DNA from: Prevotella sp902465605
GTDB lineage: Bacteria > Bacteroidota > Bacteroidia > Bacteroidales > Bacteroidaceae
Direction: 5' to 3'
Length of the DNA: 64,000 nucleotides
NCBI GenBank assembly: GCA_902465605.1
Contig: CABQNT010000006.1
Span: forward strand, 82,420-146,419
Part shown: in pieces, positions 55,101 through 63,744 of the stretch
How positions within the stretch are numbered: the first letter of the stretch is position 1
Layout of the letters: every line of letters begins with the position of its first letter
Notes under the pieces: generated by a model
The model's input: the letters and a program-made list of their open reading frames with translations, nothing else
Database searches by the model: none
Told to the model about the DNA's origin: nothing
Made by a program: the position numbers and the translations under genes

Positions 55101-56759
55101 AAAGGCGCAGCCAAGAACGATTGCGTATTGCCAGAGGGCAAGGTGCTGACCATCGGAACACTGGAGAACCAGTCGGACAAGGCTCTTGTGGTATCGAAGA
55201 AGAGTAGTGTGGTGGTTTCTACTGCGTTAGTAGGTTACAACCAGCCAGGCGATGCCAAGAAGTTGGTGATCAAGACCGACGAGAATGGAAAAGATGCCAG
55301 CGGTTCGTTTGCCGTATCGTATGCCGACCCATGCAAGTCTGATGTATATGCAACGGTAGAACTCTATGGACGTGGCCAGAAGGTAGGCAAGGAGATGTTG
55401 AAGATTGAGGACAAACTTGATGGTTCGCCTACAAAGGGCCGCACGTTAATAGCAGAGCCTTACACATGGCAACAGATTGGTATTCCTGTGACGGAAATGG
55501 TACCAAGCCCTGTATTCAAAGGTTCTTACCTGCAATACTATTCCGAGGCCAAGAACAGTACTAAGCAGTATTATCAAAAGTGGAGCTGGATGGCTAAGGA
55601 CAATACGATGTCGCCATTTGTGGGCTATCAGCTGACACAAGATGCACCGAAGGTATATGCCCTGACAGGTAAGTTGAACTTGTGCGACCATAACTTGACG
55701 CTGACACGCCAGGCTGCGGAGGTGGCAAAATCTACCTCAACCAACGTGGGTGAGAAGCACTGGGGATTGGGACAAAATATCTTTGCCAACTCTTACACAG
55801 CTGCCATCGATATTGCCCAACTTACCTTCCCTGCAGAGGTTGATCCTACGGTGTATGTGTACCATACGGGTAGTTTCAACAACTGGTATGAAAACAAGTC
55901 GACGAATGGAACGCAAGATTTGCATGTGGCAGCAGGTGGCTACCTGGCTGTTCCAAAGAACTCGGCAGCAACCATTGGTTACAAGTCGATACCTTCCATG
56001 CAGGGCTTCTTGCTGAAGTTTACCGACGCAGAGACCAAGGTGAGTGATGTTCCTGCAACAGTTACTATTCCTTACCAAAGTGTGGTGAAGAACGAACGGG
56101 CAGCCATGGCGAAACCTTTTGAGGTCACAACGAAAGAGCCTGGCGCCGTACAGATGATTTTGGAGAGCAGCAAGAGCAGCGATGTGCTTTGGCTCATCGA
56201 GGCAGAAGGCACCACCGACCGCTACGACCGAGGTTGGGATGGTCGCAAACTGTTGACCAGTGCACCTGCCAGTCTGTATGTACAAACCATTGATGGACAG
56301 ATGCAGGTGAACGCAACTGCCGACCTCACACAGCAGCAAATAACTGTAGAGGGTAGCGACAACGAGTTGTACACGTTGACCATCCGCAAGAAGAACCTGC
56401 CACAGTACGAGCATCTGAAGTTGGTAGACTACACTACTCGTCAGTTGGTTGACTTGCGTGAGGATGTTACCTCATACACCTACGCCATGCGTCATACAGG
56501 TGTGGATAGCAACCGCTTTAAGTTGGTGAACACCACGGCAACCTCATTCGGCAATTTGCCTACCGAGATTCAAGGGGTAACGACGGCAACCTGGAATGGG
56601 CCGGCTGTTGTGTACACCGTATCGGGTGAACGCGTGGCCAATGTGAACCAACCTGAAGACCTGAATCGCCTCAAGGCTCAACTGCCAAACGGTGTGTACA
56701 TCGTTTCGATGCAGGTGGATGGTAAGACGGTGAGCCAGAAGATGGTTATCACGAAGTAA
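52119..56759 (+). CDS. Giant secreted surface protein, cassette B (1546 aa)
   Basis: I start at ATG 52119 (MKNFTSSRSYRPQVWQRCLL), equivalent to the chosen start in copy A; ATG 52089 would add ten residues. Signal peptide ending AAFAQ. Domain order follows copy A: CGNDAGSVTLTIKN-type Ig modules, CFYGIHGNTAG..., GDLPVGKYKIYVDKCGQ, IKDTDLRRYKP, LWVGNEDTKFENQNNWT (near 951), HWGLGQNIFANSYTA and SMQGFLLKF. The last 76 residues (1471-1546) are identical to copy A. The two proteins are clear but distant paralogues outside that tail. Expected at the cell surface by type IX secretion. Confidence 0.8.
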   Translation: MKNFTSSRSYRPQVWQRCLLMLVMMLTCGVAAFAQSYTYEISHVDVICGNDAGSVTLTIKNTAGNTINGSAEIRKTGDPDHIVNTGTGTLDDDGNFVAGEGNTWSKTWAGVPAGSYDVYFRHDGTRDKAGTVTVVNVTENYTSPTLTSKIQAPYCSPGGAANGKVTVTVKDGVGPFYYTAEIKRAAGGNPETLTSGGSISERTWTVEGLAQGDVVKISVADTQNGVCPETSSAAQVEVTMTKENNPRVGYNGVGLYREVLDGTGCNINDYVRLFIDRGTEEARKAQKDLLITSLQMYRWSSSKISDMEYVKDKSYTDSDGTEYLVFKLPKGVNASSNTYLQLKYKDLCSGEEIFINNSNNPFTFVSKFGEKSNSLWGGETMKLNPVAEQTFDAECNQLTKNYRIDYWVTMNDSKWGQGFTQYYFPKGTKATVEQKQPDGTWKDLNIDVPLDGISLFGRQRTVRTIDLNKYGDGTYRVVYKSGCIFTNLSKEVTLKATGSPQLKSNTLDALCFYGIHGNTAGTVIDLLNSPEKVNVTIEKADGSKSTTFMATDFLSDKEYQYTMNFPIRIEGYQPVINANSKEGRITIGDLPVGKYKIYVDKCGQMSEPATLEIKDTDLRRYKPSNENGYKDGIRVDMGCNNDHQVSFDFGISACTPTKWYDATNLISWQYWEKSPDNSSSNVHGPYEEKTPITGIRSQEGWQISIGFWKRANVLYSAMANAYVPGSGPSLSEESFSNKIFTIDFAPTEGKGAFEFQAAMCDDKNSTSGMISVGIKEGFNATYPLHYEIRKATWNNGIVTPDATVLASKDITGSTSSKHIFTGLEAGWYQVTAAYNYGTVSGCPVQKKNVYVGSVGIPDVKAEWIEKCYGQGLAPNHLELPVSTYMYDVKWYLDDQEVGVGNTYDAVFTQPGTYTYKVKTWFAEGTSCKGNPGGERTVIITVGDCTGPMEKNLWVGNEDTKFENQNNWTVKVPGEGEDVVFATESNNASPKNPAQKGAAKNDCVLPEGKVLTIGTLENQSDKALVVSKKSSVVVSTALVGYNQPGDAKKLVIKTDENGKDASGSFAVSYADPCKSDVYATVELYGRGQKVGKEMLKIEDKLDGSPTKGRTLIAEPYTWQQIGIPVTEMVPSPVFKGSYLQYYSEAKNSTKQYYQKWSWMAKDNTMSPFVGYQLTQDAPKVYALTGKLNLCDHNLTLTRQAAEVAKSTSTNVGEKHWGLGQNIFANSYTAAIDIAQLTFPAEVDPTVYVYHTGSFNNWYENKSTNGTQDLHVAAGGYLAVPKNSAATIGYKSIPSMQGFLLKFTDAETKVSDVPATVTIPYQSVVKNERAAMAKPFEVTTKEPGAVQMILESSKSSDVLWLIEAEGTTDRYDRGWDGRKLLTSAPASLYVQTIDGQMQVNATADLTQQQITVEGSDNELYTLTIRKKNLPQYEHLKLVDYTTRQLVDLREDVTSYTYAMRHTGVDSNRFKLVNTTATSFGNLPTEIQGVTTATWNGPAVVYTVSGERVANVNQPEDLNRLKAQLPNGVYIVSMQVDGKTVSQKMVITK
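56528..56746 (+). repeat. 219-bp identical 3' segment, copy B
   Basis: Identical to 11033-11251. Similarity continues through the stop codon, the terminator and the ~20 bp after it. Confidence 0.85.
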
Positions 56760-56785
56760 GCAGTAGGCTTCATTCAATGCTACAA

Positions 56786-56827
56786 AATATGGGCAGCGAG
56801 CGCAAGGCTCGTTGCCCATATATTTTT
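56786..56827 (+). terminator. Terminator of cassette B
   Basis: ATATGGGCA (56787-56795) pairs with TGCCCATAT (56813-56821), with inner CGAGC/GCTCG, followed by a T run. Confidence 0.85.
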
Positions 56828-56857
56828 ATGTCTTCGTCGTAGCGTCACCCATGTTCA

Positions 56858-56970
56858 ATTCACACGAATTTGATGGCTGTGTGACAATGAACGCAGGCGT
56901 CCACCGATTAAACTACGAATTGAGTTGAGAAGATTCCACTGCGAATGACACGAATAACACGAATTTGATG
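56858..56970. repeat. ACACGAAT-family repeat debris
   Basis: Contains TTCACACGAATTTGATGGCT and TAACACGAATTTGATGGTTG, the inverse of the block at the end of 49263-49498. Confidence 0.55.
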
Positions 56971-57110
56971 GTTGAGATATAACCTTTAAACTTCAAATAG
57001 CAAATAACCCTTATATGCTGCCAGACATATAAGGGTTATTTGTTAGTGTGAAAGTCGGCTAATATTGGATGCTTACGATATAACGAACGCAAGCGTTCAA
57101 CGAATGGCTT

Positions 57111-57195
57111 GCTTTTGCCCTTACAGGGCGTACGCATACTCACCTGCTTACCCAAGGCGATGCCTTGGGCTATATGCTTTTGGGCTTACAGCCCG
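57111..57195. repeat. MITE-like element, right-half fragment
   Basis: From GCTTTTGCCCTTACAGGGCG to GGGCTTACAGCCCG, it matches the right half of the element at 57475-57683. Confidence 0.65.
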
Positions 57196-57489
57196 TGTCA
57201 TTCCGTGTGGATCCGTTGCAACCACAAATTACCACACTTCTCGTTTCATCAAAACTGAGTAAAAGCTGACCTGGTGTACACCCAGCTTGGTAGCGTTGGA
57301 TAGCGATATGAGGTAGGCACGGGCTGTATGCTTAAGGGCTTACAGCCCGTGTCATTCCGTGTGAATCCGTTGCAACCACATTTACCACACTTCTCGTTTC
57401 ATCAAAACTGAGTAAATAGCTGACCAGGTGTACACCCTGCTTGGTAGCGTTGGATAGCGATATGAGGTAGGCACGGGCTGTAAGCCCAA
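57182..57489. repeat. 154-bp tandem duplication
   Basis: Two units (57182-57335 and 57336-57489) start GGGCTTACAGCCCGTGTCAT and differ by a handful of bases. The unit ends where MITE-like termini occur. Confidence 0.8.
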
Positions 57490-57683
57490 AAGCTTATAGC
57501 CCAGGGCAACGCCCTGAGGGTTGGATGCATAGGGATAACTGCGCCCTGTAAGGGCAAAAGCGTCTGTTTATCATTTTGTTACACTTGCTTTCCCCCATGC
57601 TTTTGCCCCTGTAGGGCGTATACCTACTCACATACTTACCCAAGGCGATGCCTTGGGCTATATGCTGTTGGGCTTACAGCCCG
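57475..57683. repeat. MITE-like palindromic element, copy 2
   Basis: About 209 bp with termini GGGCTGTAAGCCCAAAAGC and TGGGCTTACAGCCCG, and internal GGGCAAAAGC/GCTTTTGCCC. Same family as 35346-35543. Confidence 0.75.
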
Positions 57684-57705
57684 TTTTTAAATAATCACGC
57701 TGATA

Positions 57706-57785
57706 GCGCAGGGTTATATTGGTGCAGGATTATATTGGCGCATGGTTATATTAGCGCAGGGTTATATTGGTGAAGGGTTGTATTG
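57706..57785. repeat. 16-bp tandem repeat, five units
   Basis: Units GCGCAGGGTTATATTG, GTGCAGGATTATATTG, GCGCATGGTTATATTA, GCGCAGGGTTATATTG, GTGAAGGGTTGTATTG. It ends about 20 bp before the topB stop codon. Confidence 0.85.
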
Positions 57786-57806
57786 GTGAAAAGTGGTGCG
57801 GTGCCT

Positions 57807-59648
57807 TTACTTAGTCGGCGCGTCTGATGCACCTAATTGTGGGTGACTGTTGTCGCGCAACACGTCGTTCACGATGGTGGTGATTTGCGTTTTCAGTTCG
57901 TTGACAAACTGGGCGGCATCGTATTTTTGGTGTTCGATGTCGCGCAGCTTCTTCTCCCAGATGCCCGTCAGCTCGCAGCTCGTCAGTAGTTTCTCCTTGA
58001 TGATGTCAATAAGTTGTATTCCCAAGGGCGTCGCTACGATGCGTTTGCGTTCGCGCTGGATGTAATGGCGCTTGAACAACGTTTCGATGATGCTAGCGCG
58101 TGACGAGGGTCGACCGATGCCGTTTTCCTTCAAGGCGGCGCGCAGCTCCTCATCGTCAACAAACTTTCCCGCCGTCTCCATGGCGCGCAGCAGGGTGGCC
58201 TCGGTGTAGTATTTCGGTGGGGTGGTTTGCTTCTCGGTCAGGGTGGGGATGTGTGTTCCGCTCTCGCCCTTGGTGAAGGTGGGCAGGGTGCGTTCCTCAT
58301 CGACAGCCTTCTCGTCAGCGTCGTCGTCCTCTTGCTGGTTTTTGGCGTACACGTTCCTCCATCCCGGGGCCAATATCTCTTTGCCGCTCGCCTTGAACTC
58401 GATGTCTTTCACCTTTCCCATGACGGTGGTGGTGGCGAACTTGCAATCGTCATAGAACACGGCGATGAAGCGTCGGGCGATGAGGTCGAACACGTTTTCT
58501 TCCATGTTCGACAGTCCCGTGGGCGGCACGCCGGTGGGGATGATGGCGTGGTGGTCGGTTACTTTTGAGGAGTCGAACACCTTTTTCGACTTCTTCAGCG
58601 GCTTTCCGCCCAACGGCTTGATGAGTTCGGCATACACCGTCTTGCTTTGTATCTTGGTCTGATAAAGTCCGTTCATGGTTTGCGGACATTTGGGATAGAT
58701 GTCGTCCGACAGATATTGGGTGTCCACACGCGGATAAGTGGTGTATTTCTTCTCGTATAAACTTTGAATCAGGTTGAGTGTCATCTCAGCCGAATAGCCG
58801 AACTTCTTGTTACAGTCTACCTGCAGCGAGGTGAGGTCGTAGAGCTTCGGCGGTGCTTCCGTGCCCTTTTTCTTTTGCACGTCGGTCACGGTAAACGGTT
58901 CACCCTCAATGGTCTTAAAGGCGGCCTCGCCATCCTCTTTCTTGTCAAAGCGGCCTTTGGTGGCGGTAAACGTGGTGTCGCGATAGATGGTGGCCAGCAC
59001 CCAATACGTCTCGGGCTTGAAGTTGTCTATTTCTTTCTGCCTGCTCACAATCAGCGCCAAGGTGGGTGTCTGCACCCGCCCGATGCTCAGCACCTGTCGG
59101 TTGCGTCCGTATTTCAGGGTGTACAGGCGCGTGGCGTTCATGCCCAATATCCAGTCGCCGATGGCACGTGACAACCCAGCCAGATACAGCGGTTCGTATA
59201 CCGATTGTTCTTTCAGCTTGTTGAACCCCTCGCGTATGGCCTCGTCGGTCATCGAGCTTATCCATAACCGCTTCACGGGGCATTTGGCTTGCGCCTTCTG
59301 CATCACCCACCGCTGAATCAGCTCACCCTCTTGCCCTGCGTCACCACAGTTGATGATGCTGTCGGCGTGCTGCATCAGTTGTTCGATGACGGCAAACTGT
59401 CGTTTGATGCCCTCGTCGTCGATGAGCTTGATGCCGAATCTTGGCGGCAACATGGGCAGAGCGGCCAAACTCCAGTGTTTCCAGTTGTCGTAGTAGTCGT
59501 TGGGTTCTTTCAGACAACACAGGTGTCCGAAGGTCCACGTCACTTGGTAGCCATTGCCCTCCATATAACCGTTTTTCGAGCTATGGGCGCCTATGATGCG
59601 TGCGATGTCTTTGGCCACGCTGGGTTTCTCTGCTATGCAAACAATCAT
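57807..59648 (-). CDS. topB: DNA topoisomerase III
   Basis: 613 aa. Type IA topoisomerase that relaxes and decatenates DNA. Toprim domain MIVCIAEKPSVAKDIARIIGA with the acidic GDAGQEGELIQR site; the catalytic Tyr is in KKYTTYPRVDTQYLSDD; strand-gate motif GIGRPSSRASIIETL. It lacks the extra C-terminal zinc fingers of TopA. It lies 23 nt after mutS2. Plasmid-borne TopB copies exist, but the mutS2 context suggests a chromosomal gene. Confidence 0.95.
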   Translation of the reverse strand: MIVCIAEKPSVAKDIARIIGAHSSKNGYMEGNGYQVTWTFGHLCCLKEPNDYYDNWKHWSLAALPMLPPRFGIKLIDDEGIKRQFAVIEQLMQHADSIINCGDAGQEGELIQRWVMQKAQAKCPVKRLWISSMTDEAIREGFNKLKEQSVYEPLYLAGLSRAIGDWILGMNATRLYTLKYGRNRQVLSIGRVQTPTLALIVSRQKEIDNFKPETYWVLATIYRDTTFTATKGRFDKKEDGEAAFKTIEGEPFTVTDVQKKKGTEAPPKLYDLTSLQVDCNKKFGYSAEMTLNLIQSLYEKKYTTYPRVDTQYLSDDIYPKCPQTMNGLYQTKIQSKTVYAELIKPLGGKPLKKSKKVFDSSKVTDHHAIIPTGVPPTGLSNMEENVFDLIARRFIAVFYDDCKFATTTVMGKVKDIEFKASGKEILAPGWRNVYAKNQQEDDDADEKAVDEERTLPTFTKGESGTHIPTLTEKQTTPPKYYTEATLLRAMETAGKFVDDEELRAALKENGIGRPSSRASIIETLFKRHYIQRERKRIVATPLGIQLIDIIKEKLLTSCELTGIWEKKLRDIEHQKYDAAQFVNELKTQITTIVNDVLRDNSHPQLGASDAPTK

Positions 59649-59671
59649 TGTCAGTATCAGTCTTTCGTTTT

Positions 59672-62272
59672 CTACAATTCCACCACAGTGATGCCCGCGC
59701 CGCCAAACTGCACATGCTCGTCACGGTAACCGGTTACGTTGGGTATGCCCGAGAGGTAGTCGCGGATGAGTTGGCGCAGGATGCCGTTGCCCTTGCCGTG
59801 CAGGATGCGCACCCGATCCATACCCATGAGTATGGCATCGTCGATGAAATACTGCACAGCGTTCAGGGCCTCGTCGCCCCGCATGCCGCGCACGTCCAGG
59901 TCTTGGTGAAAGTTCTTGCGGTGCTCGTCGATGGTGTCGCGTGTTTTTTTACTTATCTTCACGGCACCCAACCGTTCTTCCAACGTAGGTTGAGCTTTTT
60001 GCTCGATGGCATGTTCCAACCTACTGGCGCGCATCTTGGTGCGCATGTCGCCGAAGATCACGGTGGCATTGTCGCCCTCCACCTGCTCAACGGTGCCGAT
60101 AGTGGTGAGCCCGATGATGCGTACCCGGTCGCCCGGTGCGATGGCTTTTCGCTGTTGCTGGCGGTCGGCAGCCTGTCGCACCTCTTCTTGTCGCTTCTGT
60201 TGCTGTTTGGCTTTCTCGGCCTTTCGCTTCTCCTTGCGTTCTTTGCGAAGCCGCATCTGCTCCACCTTCTTGGCAAACTGCTCATCGCTCATGGTGCCGT
60301 TGGGCGCTTGGGAATCGTCGGCCTTGATGCCCTGCTCAAACACCTTCAAATCTTCTCGTATGCGCCGCGTGGCCTCTTTCTCAGCCTGTTGCTCGCGTAT
60401 CTCGCGTATGGCGTTCTCAATGCGCTTGTTGCTCTGCCTGAACAGTTCGTCGGCCTGCTCTTTGGCGCGCTTAATGATCAGCTTGCGTTCTTGCTCCACC
60501 TCACGAATGTCGTTCTCGTAGCGTGCGATGGTCTTCTCCATGTCCTTCTCGCGCTGGTGGATGGTCTGCCGCTTGTTCTCCCAGTAGCGCTTGTCGCGCA
60601 CGATGTCCTGAAGGTATTTGTCGCTTTGTATGTAGTCGGTTCCCACGATGTCGCTGGCCTTGCTGATCACCGTTTCGGGGATGCCCGTCTTGCGGGCTAT
60701 CTCGATGGCGAAGCTGCTGCCCGGCTGTCCGATGGCCAACTTGAACAAGGCTTGCATCTCGTGGCGGTCGTAGAGCATGGCTCCGTTAACCACACCGGGG
60801 TGAGCGTCGGCGTAATGTTTCAGGTTCTGGTAGTGGGTGGTGATGACGCCCCATGCCTGTTTGTCGCAAAACTGCTCCAGCACCGCCTCGGCAATGGCGC
60901 CACCTATCTGTGGCTCGGTGCCGGTGCCGAACTCGTCGATGAGCAACAGGGTGCCGGGATTGGCCGTCTTCATCATGTTCTTCATGTTGAGCAGGTGGCT
61001 CGAGTAGGTACTCAGGTCGTTCTCTATGCTTTGTTCGTCACCGATGTCGATCATCAGATGTTCGAAGATGCCCGCCTTGGAGCGTTCGCCAACGGGGATG
61101 CTCAGTCCGCATTGCAGCATGTATTGCAGCAGTCCCACGGTCTTGAGGCACACCGACTTGCCGCCGGCATTGGGTCCCGAGATGATGAGCATGCGCTTCT
61201 GGGGCGTGAGGATGATGTCGAGCGGCACCACCTGTTTGCCCTGTTTTTCCAGCGACAGGCGCAGCAGGGGGTGCGTGGCGCCAATCCAGTCGATGTACGG
61301 CTGTGACTGTAGTTGCGGTTCGATGGCCTTGATGAGTTTGGCCAACTCGGCCTTGGCGCGCACCAAGTCGATCTTGGCCAGCATGCCGTAGGCCGCCAAC
61401 AACTCTTTGACGTGCGGCCGCACCTCGCGCGTCACCTCGGAGAGAATGCGAATCACCTCTTTGCGCTCCTCGCTCTCCAGCTCCCTGATGCGGTTGTTGG
61501 CCTCTACCACCTCGGTGGGCTCGATGAACACGGTGCGTCCCGTGGCCGACTCGTCGTGCACGATGCCCTTGATTTTTCGTTTCAGTCCTGGTGCCACGGG
61601 AATGACCAAACGACCGTCGCGCAGGGTGGGGGCCACGTCTTTGTCGACCACGCCCTCGCTTTGGGCGGCGCGCAGAATGCTGGCCAGCGTGTGCGAGATG
61701 CTGCCCTCGGTGCGTTTCAGTTCGCTGCGTATCTGTGCCAGAGCCGGTGAGGCGTTGTCGCGGATGTGTCCCAACTTGTCAAGAATCTGGTCGATGCGCC
61801 GCAACAGTTGCGGAAACACCACCACGCCGCGCGTCAGTTGTTGCAGGGCGGGGTAGCGGTAGCGGGTGGGATGGCTGTCATCGTCCTCCCCCTCGTCTTG
61901 TTTTTCGCCTTGTGCGTCATCGGCATCATCGCCTTCGGTCTGGGCCAGAAAGCGCACGATGGCGATGATAGTTTCCAGCGAGCGGCGCAAATCAAACAGC
62001 TCGTCTTCCTCCAAGTGCGTGTTCTCCAGTCGAATGCGGGCGATGGCCTGTCGCATGTCGAAGAAATAATGCAGTGGAAAGTTTTCGTCCTCCTGCTGTA
62101 TGCGCCTCATCTCCCGCGTCTGCTCGAGCCACGTGCCGATGGTGGCGGGGGCGGTGCAGAAGGCCAGAGCGTCCACCTGCTCCTTGCCCAGCGTGGAGAG
62201 GCAGCGCGCCTTCAGCAGTTCGCGTATCTTGTCAAAGCCAATCTTGCTTTCAAAGTTCGTTGGGTAAATCAT
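59672..62272 (-). CDS. mutS2: Endonuclease MutS2
   Basis: 866 aa from ATG 62272 (MIYPTNFESKIGFDKI). MutS-type ATPase: Walker A GPNAGGKSVCLKTVGL, Walker B LLIDEFGTGTEP and the STYSSHLLNMKNMM switch. A long coiled coil (about 510-640) follows, then a KOW-like loop (GDRVRIIGLTTIGTVEQVEG) and a C-terminal Smr nuclease domain (LDVRGMRGDEALNAVQYFID, ILHGKGNGILR). It acts on branched DNA or collided ribosomes, not mismatches. Confidence 0.96.
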   Translation of the reverse strand: MIYPTNFESKIGFDKIRELLKARCLSTLGKEQVDALAFCTAPATIGTWLEQTREMRRIQQEDENFPLHYFFDMRQAIARIRLENTHLEEDELFDLRRSLETIIAIVRFLAQTEGDDADDAQGEKQDEGEDDDSHPTRYRYPALQQLTRGVVVFPQLLRRIDQILDKLGHIRDNASPALAQIRSELKRTEGSISHTLASILRAAQSEGVVDKDVAPTLRDGRLVIPVAPGLKRKIKGIVHDESATGRTVFIEPTEVVEANNRIRELESEERKEVIRILSEVTREVRPHVKELLAAYGMLAKIDLVRAKAELAKLIKAIEPQLQSQPYIDWIGATHPLLRLSLEKQGKQVVPLDIILTPQKRMLIISGPNAGGKSVCLKTVGLLQYMLQCGLSIPVGERSKAGIFEHLMIDIGDEQSIENDLSTYSSHLLNMKNMMKTANPGTLLLIDEFGTGTEPQIGGAIAEAVLEQFCDKQAWGVITTHYQNLKHYADAHPGVVNGAMLYDRHEMQALFKLAIGQPGSSFAIEIARKTGIPETVISKASDIVGTDYIQSDKYLQDIVRDKRYWENKRQTIHQREKDMEKTIARYENDIREVEQERKLIIKRAKEQADELFRQSNKRIENAIREIREQQAEKEATRRIREDLKVFEQGIKADDSQAPNGTMSDEQFAKKVEQMRLRKERKEKRKAEKAKQQQKRQEEVRQAADRQQQRKAIAPGDRVRIIGLTTIGTVEQVEGDNATVIFGDMRTKMRASRLEHAIEQKAQPTLEERLGAVKISKKTRDTIDEHRKNFHQDLDVRGMRGDEALNAVQYFIDDAILMGMDRVRILHGKGNGILRQLIRDYLSGIPNVTGYRDEHVQFGGAGITVVEL

Positions 62273-62308
62273 GCTGCAAAGATAAGCATTTACGAACAAA
62301 TGGCCATC

Positions 62309-62647
62309 TTACCAAAGCGCAACCTTGCCTATTTTCCCTAAATCAATTGAGGCCGTTGGCACGCCAAGAGCCTTGAACACCCTGCTCATGGTTGGAATGC
62401 TGATACTGTAACCTTTTTCCAGCCTTGAAATCTGAGCGCGCTTCACCCCGATGCGCTCACCCAATTCCTCTTGGGTGAGGTTCTGTTCAATCCTGGCTTT
62501 CTTAATGGCTTCGCCTAACTTATAGGCATGAATCGACGCTGCCACTCTTTGTTCGAACTCATCACGTCTTGGCGTACCTATTTTTCCGAAGTGCCGATCA
62601 AGAACTTCATCAGAAGTGTACGTCTTGAATTTTCCTACTTGTTTCAT
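62309..62647 (-). CDS. higA: Antitoxin, XRE/HigA-like
   Basis: 112 aa. Helix-turn-helix IKKARIEQNLTQEELGERIGVKRAQISRLEKG. Its start overlaps the toxin stop by 4 nt. It should neutralise the toxin and repress the shared promoter, where a palindrome is seen. The toxin-first order is that of higBA. Confidence 0.85.
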   Translation of the reverse strand: MKQVGKFKTYTSDEVLDRHFGKIGTPRRDEFEQRVAASIHAYKLGEAIKKARIEQNLTQEELGERIGVKRAQISRLEKGYSISIPTMSRVFKALGVPTASIDLGKIGKVALW

Positions 62648-62991
62648 ATCTTTTCTCCTTTATCCTTGAAATACTCCAGCCTAATTCTTTCCGCCTTAAC
62701 AATTTCTTTTGGTGGCGTCTTCTGTGTTTTTTTGATGATGCCATGCGTTGCTATCACCAACGTTTCTTCTTTCGTGTCCCAAAAGGCAAACAATCGATAA
62801 GCAATCTTGTTGTAAAGACTTCTAAACTCCCAAATGTCGCTGTTATCCAGTTTTTTGAACAGCTTGGAATTTTTTTCGCCACCCTCAATACGTTTGACGA
62901 TTTCGAGTAGTTTGTCTCCTGCCGATGTTGGTAGACTCTCAATAAAATCCAGCGCATCTTCCAGATATATGACTTTTGGTTTGTTCCTCAT
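62644..62991 (-). CDS. higB: Toxin, RelE/HigB-like (Gp49 family)
   Basis: 115 aa. RelE-superfamily fold with LEDALDFIESLP, GGEKNSKLFKKLDNSDIWEFRSLYNKIAYRLFAFWD and LVIATHGIIKKTQKTPPKEI. This is the Gp49-like/HigB branch, which cleaves mRNA on the ribosome. The basic C-terminus (IVKAERIRLEYFK) is usual. Partner of the antitoxin downstream. Confidence 0.87.
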   Translation of the reverse strand: MRNKPKVIYLEDALDFIESLPTSAGDKLLEIVKRIEGGEKNSKLFKKLDNSDIWEFRSLYNKIAYRLFAFWDTKEETLVIATHGIIKKTQKTPPKEIVKAERIRLEYFKDKGEKI

Positions 62992-63010
62992 ACGAAGTTT
63001 CTTTATTCAT

Positions 63011-63043
63011 GCAAAGATAGAAAAAGTTTCTAATATACGAAAC
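63011..63043 (-). promoter_or_regulatory. higBA promoter with overlapping operator
   Basis: Minus strand: -7 box TATCTTTGC (63019-63011), and GTTTC-N8-GAAAC palindrome (63043-63026) whose distal arm covers the -33 position 19 nt upstream. A half copy of the arm (GAAACTTCG) lies downstream near 62993-63003. This fits autoregulation. Confidence 0.6.
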
Positions 63044-63128
63044 ATTTACACCCATTTTATTCTGTATTTCACACGGCTCTTTCATTTAAAAATGATGTAT
63101 TTTGTTGTTGTAAACAGCGCAGATAAAA

Positions 63129-63401
63129 TCAACAACGAAATAAACGAAAAAAATGAATTTGATGGTTGGCGTTTATTATCTTGTTCAGGTCATCCGCTTC
63201 ATTCCGTTCAAAATTAAGTTCTAATTTCATTCCAAGAGATTTCATTTCATCCAGCTCCTTTTTTATTTCTCGCTCTTGCTTATTCTGTGGCGTTCGTTCA
63301 CCACTCCACAGCTTGGCGTATATCAAATCCAAATCAAGATCTGGAGAATTTACATATTCATCGTAACTCTTATATTTGCGGCCTTCTGCATCTATATACA
63401 T
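63129..63401 (-). CDS. Small hypothetical protein (90 aa)
   Basis: It starts MYIDAEGRKYKSYDEYVNSPDLDLDLIYAKLWSG, a credible protein, and is helical and charged afterwards (EREIKKELDEMKSLGMKLEL). The family is not recognised. The last ~15 codons run into the ACACGAAT-family repeat region, so the C-terminus may be altered. Confidence 0.55.
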   Translation of the reverse strand: MYIDAEGRKYKSYDEYVNSPDLDLDLIYAKLWSGERTPQNKQEREIKKELDEMKSLGMKLELNFERNEADDLNKIINANHQIHFFRLFRC

Positions 63402-63544
63402 AGAGATTTATAGGATATATAAAGATAGTATTTTTTTTTGGTAAGTAACTAATTATTTACTCATATTTTGCCTTATTCGGAAAAAATGCGAATTAGCCGA
63501 ACTCCGAAAGGGACGCCACAGATCGTTTCTGTGCAAAGTCGGAT

Positions 63545-63575
63545 TTTGCCAAACGAGAGAATATATGTACCTTTG
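63545..63575 (+). promoter_or_regulatory. Consensus Bacteroidetes promoter before the copper ATPase
   Basis: TTTG (63545-63548), 19 nt, TACCTTTG (63568-63575). Transcription would start near 63582, giving a leader of about 160 nt to the ATPase. Confidence 0.65.
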
Positions 63576-63730
63576 TATATGAGTTGGCACCTAACCCGTT
63601 TTGGGTGTGTACACTCTCAGGTCTTAATCCAATGACCGGTATACAGTCCCAGTAATATTCAATCAACTGTGTACTTTTTTCAGGAATTGCATAGACAATG
63701 CAAATGTCATTTACATCATCATTAAGAATA

Positions 63731-63736
63731 AGGAGG
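63731..63736 (+). promoter_or_regulatory. Strong Shine-Dalgarno site AGGAGG
   Basis: It lies 8 nt before ATG 63745. Such sites are normal in Firmicutes and unusual in Bacteroidetes. Confidence 0.75.
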
Positions 63737-63744
63737 AATTTAAA

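Noticed and set aside
57065..57262. 65-aa plus-strand frame
   Set aside because: It lies fully in MITE-like and tandem repeat DNA.
59600..61306. Long plus-strand frame opposite mutS2
   Set aside because: A GC-rich antisense shadow of mutS2; the minus strand has full MutS2 motifs.
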